Source: CAWGMT01 sp963823675
Lineage (GTDB): Bacteria; Planctomycetota; Planctomycetia; Isosphaerales; Isosphaeraceae
Reading direction: 5' to 3'
Assembly: GCA_963823675.1 (NCBI GenBank)
Contig: CAWGMT010000026.1
Coordinates: 179,517 to 243,516 of the forward strand
Length of the DNA stretch: 64,000 nt
Positions 9,147 through 17,149 of this stretch are shown piece by piece. The position numbers were made by a program, and so were the translations under genes. Each line of letters starts with the position of its first letter. Within the stretch, counting starts at the first letter, position 1. The notes below the pieces were generated by a model, which saw only the letters and a program-made list of their open reading frames with translations, made no database searches and was not told the origin of the DNA.

Positions 9147-10403
9147 ATGCACAACATGTTGAAACAGCTTGCCACGATCTCTGTGGTGATGATGGCTTCT
9201 GCGGCTCCTGCGGAGAGGGTCCCTGACGGCCGCAATCAGATTGTCGTTTCACCCAACGGTCCAGCCGACGGCGGCGACTTCGGGCCACAGACGCCCAATA
9301 CCAAGACGTCGGGACTCCAGGAGGCGCTCGACGCGGCGAAGGCGCGGGCCAAGGACGTCTACCTGGCGGGCGGGAGCTGGACCGCCGACAAAACCACGCC
9401 TGTGGTCTATCACCTTCACGAGACGCTGCGCGTTCCCTGGATGCAAAACTTCCGCCTCGACAGCGGCCATTGTGTCCTGAACTACACTCCCCGGACCGGT
9501 GACGCCGTCGTGTTCGACAGCCAGATGAGCTGCTATTACCGATTTGGATTGATCGTCTCGAACTCCGCCGGCGCAGTGGTCCGCATGAAGCCAACCACTC
9601 CGGGCCCCGATCGATTCCGGGTCATCACGTCCACGGAATTCGTCTTCAATGCACTTGTCGGTGGCGGTGGAGCGTGGCCGGGAGGCGAAGCTTACAAAAC
9701 CGAGCTCGATAAATCGCGGCGCTGGGTCGGAACCGGGCTCTGGCTCGACGGGCAAGAGGGAGCGATCGACGCGAACAAGATCACCGTCATCGAAACCGTC
9801 GGCTGTGGTGTCGGCTTGCAACTGACCGGCGCAGTCACGCGAAACACGATCGAGGAAACGAACATCCACCTTTGTCGCGACCACATCCGCATCGGCGGTG
9901 CCGATGACGCCAAGCCCAGCGACAATCGGATCGACGCGTTCATGGACTACTCTGGAATCGACCCATCCTCGGGCGCGAGCATCTTCGGCTCGCGCAATCT
10001 TCTGACACTCAGCAGCCGTCCGTTTGTGGGCGGTCTGGACATCCGCTTCGAAGAGTCGGCCAGGCAGAACGTTGTGATCCAGCAATCGCCGTTTTTTGCG
10101 GCTGACGCATCGCCCGATCGAACGAATCGCATCATCGCCGCCGCCGGCGCGGAGAAGGGCGCGATCCAGGTTCCCGTCCCGGCGTCGGGCGAGGCCTGCC
10201 GCAATCGAGCGTCATCGCCAGTCGAGGTTCGGATACTCACACCCGGCCAAGTGCGCACATGGTCCGAAACAACGGCTGACGGTCGGTCGACCGAATTTGC
10301 GGGGCCGCTTTTTTCCGGCCAGTCGTTCGTGCTGAACCCTGGCGATCGCGTCCGCCTCGATTACACCGCGGCCCCGACCTGGCGCTGGAAGGCAATCCGG
10401 TGA
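9147..10403 (+). CDS. Secreted protein, probable right-handed beta-helix, function unknown
   Basis: 418 residues with a signal peptide (MLKQLATISVVMMASAAPAE). The body resembles pectate-lyase-like or phage-tail-like beta-helix proteins: an early repeat NTKTSGLQEALDAAKARAKD with VYLAGGSW, as in domains that build an index of solenoid turns, then alternating hydrophobic/polar strands (GVGLQLTGAVTRNTIEETNI, NLLTLSSRPFVGGLDIRF). No catalytic set is recognisable. A weak AAGGG lies just upstream of the start; ATG 9156 is an alternative start. Likely an exported carbohydrate-binding or structural protein, by inference only. Confidence 0.7.
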   Translation: MHNMLKQLATISVVMMASAAPAERVPDGRNQIVVSPNGPADGGDFGPQTPNTKTSGLQEALDAAKARAKDVYLAGGSWTADKTTPVVYHLHETLRVPWMQNFRLDSGHCVLNYTPRTGDAVVFDSQMSCYYRFGLIVSNSAGAVVRMKPTTPGPDRFRVITSTEFVFNALVGGGGAWPGGEAYKTELDKSRRWVGTGLWLDGQEGAIDANKITVIETVGCGVGLQLTGAVTRNTIEETNIHLCRDHIRIGGADDAKPSDNRIDAFMDYSGIDPSSGASIFGSRNLLTLSSRPFVGGLDIRFEESARQNVVIQQSPFFAADASPDRTNRIIAAAGAEKGAIQVPVPASGEACRNRASSPVEVRILTPGQVRTWSETTADGRSTEFAGPLFSGQSFVLNPGDRVRLDYTAAPTWRWKAIR

Positions 10404-10476
10404 AGTAGACGCGATTCGGAGCCTCACCCCCAGTACCGTTGAGATATGTGTGCCCGCTTAAAAAACTGGGCAGGGC

Positions 10477-10524
10477 GGCCGTCGCGACAGATCTGACGGA
10501 TCGGTCCGATCAGACGCGACGGCC
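10477..10524. terminator. Perfect 10-bp inverted repeat (hairpin) between the secreted-protein gene and the ABC operon
   Basis: GGCCGTCGCG at 10477-10486 is the exact reverse complement of CGCGACGGCC at 10515-10524. A further five bases (TCTGA/TCAGA) can pair inside. It lies 74 bases past the stop at 10403 and about 135 bases before the ABC gene. No T-tract follows, so it is not a classical intrinsic terminator; it could stall transcription or serve as an operator. Confidence 0.4.
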
Positions 10525-10657
10525 AGCGAAGGTTTGGGGCCGCGAGCCCACCTTTCCAGCAAAGCCTTGCAAGAGAGCGATGAAAATCGTCTAATAACCA
10601 AACATAGGACAGGTGTCAGACGCCCGAACGGGCACTCGCGTGGGGAAGGCGGCAATC

Positions 10658-11428
10658 GTGTCGATCGTGGTCGAGGACTATCACAAGAGCTATGGATCGT
10701 TCGCCGCGGTGCGCGGGCTTTCGTTTCGGGTCGAGCCCGGGGAGGTTCTGGGTTTGATCGGTCCCAACGGGGCCGGCAAAACGACGACGCTCCGCGCGCT
10801 GGCCGGAATCCTGCGGCCGACTCGGGGGCGATTGATGATCGATGGGCATGACCTCGCACTCGAGCCGGTGGCCGCCAAGAGAGCGACGGCGTATATTCCC
10901 GACGAGCCGAAGCTTTTCGATCAGCTCACGGTCTGGGAGCATCTCCGGTTCGTCGCCTCCGCATACGGCCTGCACGACTGGAAAGATCGTGCCGAGTCGC
11001 TGCTGGAACAGTTCGAGCTGGGTTCCAAGCGTCACGCCCTCGCGGGAGAGCTCTCGCGTGGGATGCGCCAGAAGGTGGCCATTTGCTGCGGCTACCTCCA
11101 TCGGCCGCGTGCGGTGCTCCTTGACGAGCCGCTGACCGGGCTCGACCCGCGCGCGATTCGCACGATGAAGGACTCGATCCTGGAGGAAGCACGGGCCGGA
11201 GCGGCCTTCATCATCAGCTCGCACCTGCTCGCGGTCGTCGAGGGTTTGTGCACGAGCGTCCTGATCATGGACCGTGGCCGTCCCCTGGGGAGCGGCAAGA
11301 TTGCCGACCTGCGCCGGCAATTCCTCGCGGAGGTGCGCGAGGAATCCCTCGAGGAGGTCTTCTTCCGCCTTCTCGACACGCCCGAGCCCGCGGGGGCCCT
11401 TGATGGGGCCTCGGGAGGGGCCCGTTGA
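10658..11428 (+). CDS. ABC transporter ATP-binding protein
   Basis: About 256 residues. GTG 10658 was chosen because GGAAGG lies eight bases upstream and the protein then begins at the conserved first strand (SIVVEDYHKSYG); an upstream GTG at 10613 is possible. Walker A is LIGPNGAGKTTTL, the Q-loop region is AYIPDEPKLFDQLT, the signature is LSRGMRQKVAIC (a variant of LSGGQ), Walker B is AVLLDEPLTGLDP, and the H-loop is IISSHLLAVVE. The layout matches exporters of the drug/lipid or CcmA/NatA type. The stop overlaps the start of the next gene (TTGA), so the ATPase and permease are translationally coupled. Confidence 0.9.
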   Translation: MSIVVEDYHKSYGSFAAVRGLSFRVEPGEVLGLIGPNGAGKTTTLRALAGILRPTRGRLMIDGHDLALEPVAAKRATAYIPDEPKLFDQLTVWEHLRFVASAYGLHDWKDRAESLLEQFELGSKRHALAGELSRGMRQKVAICCGYLHRPRAVLLDEPLTGLDPRAIRTMKDSILEEARAGAAFIISSHLLAVVEGLCTSVLIMDRGRPLGSGKIADLRRQFLAEVREESLEEVFFRLLDTPEPAGALDGASGGAR

Positions 11429-13114
11429 GCCGCGCCCTCGTCTTGTTGATCGGGCTCCGCGAAGTCGCCGGCTATCGCACCTTCTGGCGGAGCGGGCGCG
11501 GGTCCCCGGTTGCGTTGCTGGGGAAGCTCTGGATCCTCGCGATCCTGCTTGGCGCGGCGATAGGCTGGGTGTCTGGCGTCTGGTACAGCTTCAATTTAAA
11601 ACAGGATGATCCGGTGACGGCATGGCTCTTGTCCGCCGTCCGCGATGCGGCGCGCCTGGCGCCGCTGCCGTTACTCCTGTTCCTCCTCTTGACGGGGCTC
11701 CTTACTCTGTTCGAGAAACCCTTCCGGTTCAGCCCGACCGAAGTGGACTTCCTCTGCGCGGGGCCCTTCCGTCGTCGCGAGCTCGTGAATTTTAAGCTCG
11801 GCGCCGCGTTGTCCGGTCAGGTTTTGATTTCAATTCTGGTAGCGCCCGCGGGAATGGTGGTGTCCGGGCCCGTAGCGGCTTTTGTGGGATCTTTGCTGCT
11901 GTTAGGCTTCGTTCATCTTCTCACGGTGGTTGCGGGCTCGTTGGGGGCAACGCTGGGCCTCCACGATCCGCGTGGTATTCGCCGGCTCGCGATCATGATG
12001 GTGTTCGTTTGCCCCGCGCTGGCGGTTTTGTGGGTTCGCTCCGGACAGAGCGTTGACATCGAGAACCCGATCGAAGTTTGTTCGACAGGTTGCCGGTTCC
12101 CCCATTGCGATGGCCGCGAGTTCACCACTTCGATGTTTCGTCGAGGTCGTTCTCGCCAATCGGCTCTGGCCGGATCTGATCGTGTGGTCATCGCTTTGCC
12201 TGCTCATGAACGGCCTTTTGTTCGCGACGGTCCACGTACTCGACGCTCGGCTCGAAAGGCGGGCCCAGGAGGACGACAGACGTGCCGCCCGCGAAGATCC
12301 CGGACGTCACGTCTCGCAACGCGTGCCATGGGCGTTGCCTCTCTTCGCGCGCTGCCACGGCCTGGGCCCAATCGCCTGGCGGCAGAGCATCAGCGCATTT
12401 CGCAGGCCGCAACAGATCAGCATCGCAATGTTGATGTATGGCATCTTGATATTCCTGCTCTTCGTGCTGGCTCACGGCAGCACGGCAATCCTCTTTCTGC
12501 CGACCCTTGATGGCCACCGCGAGATCAATCCCGTGGGTGCCCGCGTCTTCGGTACCTTCGTAATCGTGCTATCGATGTTCATTGCGACGGGGCTCTCGTT
12601 CGATTTCCGCGGCGACATGGGCCAGATCGACGTGTTGAAAGCGTTTCCCATCGAGCCGCTCGTCCTGACGGCCGGCCAGCTCGTGGTGCCCGTGATGGTC
12701 GCCGCCGTCATGCAGTGGCTGGCGCTTGCGGTCATGGCGATCGCATTCGGGAGCGTTCCCGCGGCGCTCTGGGTGGCGGCCGCCTTCGTCCTGCCGGTCA
12801 GCGTGGTCCTGATGGCGATCGAGAACCTACCCACGCTCTGGTTCCCCGTGCGCCACACACCGGGCGCGAAGCCAGAGCCTTTCGAGGTGCTGGGCCGTGT
12901 CCTGGTCCATCCGTTCCTGAGACTGGCGGGCTACAGCGCGGCCGTCGTCGCAACGTCGCTGGTTTCGGCCGCAGCCTATTTCCTGTTCGGCCAGCGCGCC
13001 TCCGCGGCTCTCATTGCGGCCTGGCTGACCCTGGCGGCAGGTGGAATCGGGCTGGTCGTGATCCTTGCGGACACCTTTGATCGATTTGATGTGGCGCGCG
13101 ATGTTTCGGGGTAG
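11425..13114 (+). CDS. ABC exporter membrane (permease) subunit, frame-split near 12080
   Basis: A TTG start overlaps the stop of the ATPase gene. The first half has several membrane helices (LWILAILLGAAIGWVSGVWY, LAPLPLLLFLLLTGLLTLFE, FVGSLLLLGFVHLLTVVAGS). Reading then shifts by one base around 12070-12090, joining IENPIEV to RQVAGSPIAMAASSPLRCF. It continues with more helices (ISIAMLMYGILIFLLFVLAH, LVVPVMVAAVMQWLALAVMA, and AAYFLFGQRASAALIAAWL near the end). It resembles the 'putative ABC exporter' permeases known in planctomycetes. Total length is about 560 residues. The transported substrate is unknown. Confidence 0.8.
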
Positions 13115-13148
13115 CCTTGGCGATCGGTTGTGGGCTACCGGACCTGGC

Positions 13149-14948
13149 TTATCGGTCTTCGCGTTCGCCTTCTAGCTCAATGAGATACACGTGATTTCGG
13201 GCGGACCCGGCCCAGATCCTTCCGGACGGATGCGCGGCGATACCGTAGAGACCGGTCGGAAACCAGGCGATGGGATCCCCGCGACGCGCCGGCTCGATCG
13301 CTGTCTCCGACCCTCGGTGTGCCGCACGCCACGGGGATGCTTCTGCGAGAACTGCGATCGCCGCGACGTCCTCGGACCGTTCAAGGATCTCCAGCCATTC
13401 ACAGGTTTGCCCGTCCCACACCCGCACTGTCTTGTCCGACGACCCGCTGATGATGAAGCGGCCGTGGGGCGAATTCGTCAGGCCGATCACCGGCCACGTC
13501 TGCCTGCGAAGGCAGGCCAGCTCGGCACCGCTGTGCGCGTCCCACACCTGCACCGTGTTGTCCCACGACCCGCTGACGATGCGTCTACTCTCCCGGTCGA
13601 ACGCTACGCTCTCGACCCGGTTCTCGTGCCCGCGGAGGCACGCCAGTTCGGCGCCGCTCTGTGCGTCCCACACCCGCACCGTCTTGTCGTCATTCGACCC
13701 GGTTACGACGCGGCGGCCGTCGGGCGAACACGCGACGCTCGTGACTACGCCCTCGTGCCCACGTAGGCAGGCCAGCTCCGCGGCACGGTCCGCGTCCCAC
13801 ACGCGCACCGTCTTGTCCCGCGACCCGCTGACGATGCGGCGGCCATCGGGCGAGTACGCCACGCTCGTGACCCACCCCTCGTGCCCGCGGAGGCAGGCCA
13901 GCTCGGCGCCGCTTTGCGCGTCCCACACCCGCACCGTCTGGTCCGACGACCCACTGACGATGCTGCCGCCGTCGCGCGAATACGCCGCGCTCGTGACCCA
14001 CCCCTCGTGCCCGCGGAGGCAGGCCAGCTCGGCACCGCTGTGCGCGTCCCACACCCGCACCGTCTGGTCGTTCGACCCGGTGACGATGCGGCGGCCGTCG
14101 GGCGAATATGCCACGCTCATCACCCAGTCCTCGTGCCCGCGTAGACAGGCCAGCTCGGCACCGCTTTCCGCGTCCCACACCTGCACCGTCTTGTCCCACG
14201 ACCCGCTGACGATGCGGCGGCTGTCGGGCGAGTACGCCACGCCCTCGACCGGGCCCTCGTGCCTGCGGAGGCAGGCCAGCTCGGCACCGCTGTGCGCGTC
14301 CCATACACGCACCGTCTTGTCAAACGACCCGCTGACGATGCGGCGGCCGTCGGGCGAATACGCCACGCTCGTGACCCGGTCGTCGTGCCCGCGGAAGCAG
14401 GCGAGCTGAGGACTACCAAGGGCCAGCTCGGGAGGGCGCAACGAGCGGACCCACATCGATCCCACACTCTGACGCTCCCGCGCCGCCCGCCATACCTCCA
14501 GGAGCGTCGAGAGCCGCTCAGCCGCGGGCCGGGCCCAGGGCGGTCCCTCCGCAGGCCAGCCCCTGGCAGGCGGATCGTAATGATTCGCCGCTTCGGGGCA
14601 GTCGTACCACCAGCAGCGGTTCCAGAGGCACTGGAAGAGCGTCGACGGGTGCCGGGCCAGAAAGTGGAGATCGAACCGCAGCGCCTGCTCGATCAGCCGC
14701 ATGTGACGGCGAGCCGAGTGATCGTCGGGCGTGCGCTCGACGGCTCGCGTGAAATCGAGCGCCAGGTCAAACACCTGACCGGCTTCGGCCTTGGCCTCGA
14801 GGTAAGGCAGGTCGCGCAGCAGGTTGGCCAGGTCGTCCCAGCGGACCGATTCGGCCAGGTGCGTGGGCACGTGCCGCAGGCAATAGTCGCGCCATCCGAG
14901 CCGGCCCGCGCTGGTAGTCGGACCAGCACCACGCGGCCAGGCGCTCAT
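13149..14948 (-). CDS. TIR-NACHT-WD40 (NLR-like) protein, C-terminal WD40 segment
   Basis: This is the last of three reading segments that I read as one gene spanning 13149-16711. It begins with a helical linker (DYCLRHVPTHLAESVRWDDL and on), then carries eight WD40 repeats with the pattern ACLRGHExxV..VAYSPDGR followed by IVSGSxDKTVRVWDA. Each repeat is 42 residues (one is 43). The protein ends with a degenerate blade (LYGIAAHPSGRIWAGSARNH). The preceding NACHT segment joins near 14915, where WSDYQR continues in another frame as AGRLGWRDYCLRH. WD40 arrays in STAND proteins act as ligand sensors or inhibitory lids. The gene is convergent with the ABC operon and ends 34 bases from it. Confidence 0.85.
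   Translation of the reverse strand: MSAWPRGAGPTTSAGRLGWRDYCLRHVPTHLAESVRWDDLANLLRDLPYLEAKAEAGQVFDLALDFTRAVERTPDDHSARRHMRLIEQALRFDLHFLARHPSTLFQCLWNRCWWYDCPEAANHYDPPARGWPAEGPPWARPAAERLSTLLEVWRAARERQSVGSMWVRSLRPPELALGSPQLACFRGHDDRVTSVAYSPDGRRIVSGSFDKTVRVWDAHSGAELACLRRHEGPVEGVAYSPDSRRIVSGSWDKTVQVWDAESGAELACLRGHEDWVMSVAYSPDGRRIVTGSNDQTVRVWDAHSGAELACLRGHEGWVTSAAYSRDGGSIVSGSSDQTVRVWDAQSGAELACLRGHEGWVTSVAYSPDGRRIVSGSRDKTVRVWDADRAAELACLRGHEGVVTSVACSPDGRRVVTGSNDDKTVRVWDAQSGAELACLRGHENRVESVAFDRESRRIVSGSWDNTVQVWDAHSGAELACLRRQTWPVIGLTNSPHGRFIISGSSDKTVRVWDGQTCEWLEILERSEDVAAIAVLAEASPWRAAHRGSETAIEPARRGDPIAWFPTGLYGIAAHPSGRIWAGSARNHVYLIELEGEREDR
13400..14409 (-). repeat. Eight tandem 126-bp repeats encoding near-identical WD40 blades
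   Basis: Eight in-phase 126-base units lie head to tail inside the NLR-like gene. Most of each unit is nearly invariant between copies (the stretches encoding ELACLRGHE, SVAYSPDGRRIVSGS and TVRVWDA). Differences cluster at a few positions: residues 8-10 and 12-13, residue 28 (F, W, N, S, R, N, W, S across the copies), and residues 30, 33 and 38. High internal identity points to recent duplication or ongoing gene conversion. Confidence 0.9.
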
Positions 14949-16198
14949 GCCCGCGGCGCGGGCTGGCGAAGAACCGGCCGGCGGGGCGCGGGAGTTTGGT
15001 CTCGGTCAGCCAGTCGGCGAATGACTTGTGGAAGACGATCCGCCGGCCGTCGCGTTCGGGAACGTACGCGGCCAGGCGGTCGAGCAGCGGTCCCAGCGTA
15101 TAATCGAGGTCGAGGCCGGTCGCGGCGGCGATTTCGGCGTTGGAGAGCGGCTCGAGCGCGGCCACGATGACCTCCAGCACCTGCCGCGCCGGCGAGTAGG
15201 CCGCCTCGTCGGGAAAGTGGCGCTCGAAAAACGCCGTGTACAAGCCGGTCAGGCCGGGCGGCAGGGCATCCAGCCGGGTGAAGTCATACGCGCCCGATTC
15301 CAGACCCAGGAGCGCCTGCTCGACCCAGAGGAAGTTGCCGCCGCTCTGGTCGCGCAGTCGGCGGATGGCCTCTTCGGGCGGCAAACCGCTCTGAGCCAGC
15401 CGGTCCCGCAAAACCGGCTGCCCCAGCCGGTGGGCGAGGAACTGCTCAATGTCGTCGAGGTTGCGGGGATCGTCCGCCCGGATCTCCTCGGCGCGCAGGC
15501 CGCTGAGCTGCCGCAACACCTCCGGGTCCTTCCGCGCCGTTGCCACCACCCGCAACCAGCCGGGCAGCCGGTCGAGCCGTGCGGCCAAGAGAGCCACCAG
15601 CGACGGTCCCTCGGGAAGCGTCAGGGCCTCGTCCAGGGCGTCGATCAGGATGTAACGGGCGCCGCCGGCCGGAGCGTGCAAGCCGTGCAGGGGGCCGAGA
15701 ATCCCTTCCTCGAAGGCGCTGAAGGGGTCCTCCTGGCAGCGGCCCGCGCCCAGCGCGGCCTCGACCTTGGGGTCGTCGAGGCTGGCGGCGTAGCCCTCGA
15801 GCTGGCTGGCGATCTGGGCTGCCAGGCTGCGGATGAACCGGCCGGGCCGGAGCGTCTCGCGGCTCCGGAACTGGCAGCAATGATGCGCCAGCACCTGGCC
15901 GCCGGGGTTGGCGTGAATGAGCTGAGCGACGATCGCCGACTTGCCGATGCCCGGGTCGCCGACGATCAATAAGGCCCGTTGGCGCCCGGCCTCGGACCGC
16001 CAGTGCTCGATTTCCTGGAAGAGCCACTCCCGCCCGCAGAAGTCGCGCCGCTTGGTGAAGAGGTAGTCGGCGAAGTCGAACGGCTGCAAGCGATCCTCCC
16101 AGGGCCGGTATTGTACCTTGCCGCGGAGGCCCGCCTCGATCGCCGCGAGCAGGCGTCGCAAGCCGCGCTGATACGCGTCACCGAAGTCCTGCCACTGG
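14767..16198 (-). CDS. TIR-NACHT-WD40 (NLR-like) protein, central NACHT/AAA ATPase segment
   Basis: This segment carries the STAND-type ATPase. Walker A is LLIVGDPGIGKSAIVAQL (close to the N-terminus), Walker B is YILIDALDEALTL, a sensor-like strand is LRVVATARKDPEVL, and GGNFLWVEQALLGLE and IVFHKSFADWLTETK belong to the helical/winged-helix part after the NTPase. Upstream the reading continues in the same frame into the TIR segment, interrupted by one TAG codon at about 16199-16201 (RLDYVE, stop, LQWQDFGDAYQRG). A TTG at 16161 could restart translation. Downstream it joins the WD40 segment by a one-base change near 14915. NACHT ATPases couple ligand sensing to oligomerisation. Confidence 0.85.
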
Positions 16199-16201
16199 AG
16201 C

Positions 16202-16711
16202 TATTCGACGTAATCGAGCCGGAAGACGACAAACGGCGGCTTGCAGGGGATGGCCATGACGGGCACGATCGGCGTCTTGCAGGCAAACCGGGCGAAGGAC
16301 AGCTCATCCAGGCAGAACGCTGTCGGCGTCGTCCGGGCTGTTGGGATCGCCGCTTCGGCGAACGGCGTGCGGGCTGAGCAGGGCCACGACGAGCTGGGTG
16401 CTCCGCAGGCCGTCGACGATCTCTTCTTCCCACGCCTTGCCCGAGCGGATCTTCCGCAGGTCGCGCCAGACTTCGTATCCAAACAGCGAGAGATCCTGCT
16501 CGAGCCGGTCGGCCAACTCGGCGGCATCGCCCCGGCCGTAGCTGAGAAAGAGCTTCACGCGCAGGCCGGGCGCCGGCTCCGCGGCCGCTGCTTCAGCCTC
16601 CTCGGGCCGCCAATCGTGCTTGCAGTCCAGGCAGGTCCAATCTTCTCGGGACTTGCGGAAGTGAACCTCGGATGAACCGCAATTGGGGCAGGCTGCGGGC
16701 TGGCTGTTCAT
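16202..16711 (-). CDS. TIR-NACHT-WD40 (NLR-like) protein, N-terminal zinc ribbon and TIR domain
   Basis: ATG start at 16711. A zinc ribbon comes first (CPNCGSSEVHF, then WTCLDCKHDW), followed by an Ala/Glu-rich linker and a TIR domain. The first TIR strand is KLFLSYGRGDAAELADRL; next come FGYEVWRDLRKIRSGKAWEE, whose Glu after GKAW matches the position of the catalytic Glu in NAD-cleaving TIRs, and STQLVVALLSPHAV. The frame shifts by one base near 16310 (DDADS to CLDELSFARFACKTP), and the domain ends with RLDYVE at the TAG at 16199-16201. In prokaryotic NLRs and Thoeris systems TIR is the effector that consumes NAD or makes a signal; the same is inferred here. Confidence 0.8.
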
Positions 16712-17149
16712 GGTGCTCTGTGTAAATGAAGCGGGGATCGAGGTATCGGGGAACGCTACAAGTCCTTCTACATCCCCTTCTGTCTCGAACTAACCGCCGT
16801 TGTACGGAGTTCCGACCCTCATCACGAACCGAGCAAGCGCTTGAGCGATATGCTCCCGATAGGGCGAGCGGAGCCGGAGGCGGGTGCCAGTCATCACTGC
16901 GACCTGTAAAAGGAAGTCTTTCCGGATCGTTTTCAAGCCCCGTCGTCGTCGAACACGGTGCCTGCCCAACCGGAGTCCGTGCTCGGCAGATCATTGCGTC
17001 CTTCCGAGATCGTTGTCACGACCCCGAGGCACTGTATGGATTCGTTTGGAGGGGCTGTCAGGACGAGGTTGTACTCACTGGATTTACCGGCATGTCGACG
17101 GCGCTTCGGCTTTCTTCGTCCCATATCCCCCTCCCGGAGTGCTTATGGA
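16712..17149. other. Intergenic region with no recognised gene
   Basis: About 440 bases lie between the TIR segment start and the end of the next minus-strand gene. All frames look non-coding. The promoter of the NLR-like gene should be here, upstream of 16711, but I cannot point to boxes. Confidence 0.4.

Noticed and set aside
8740..9594. Full-length minus-strand frame including the Wzc-like fragment
   Set aside because: Only the part up to about 9131 is protein-like; the rest is antisense to the secreted beta-helix gene.
13400..14409. Regular 126-bp repeats considered as a CRISPR array
   Set aside because: Unit length, coding frame and WD40 consensus identify protein repeats; there are no unique spacers and no cas genes.
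13270..14409. Plus-strand frame of 379 codons opposite the WD40 repeats
   Set aside because: Its repeats (ASSAPLCASHTRTVLS-like) are simply the reverse reading of the conserved WD40 DNA.
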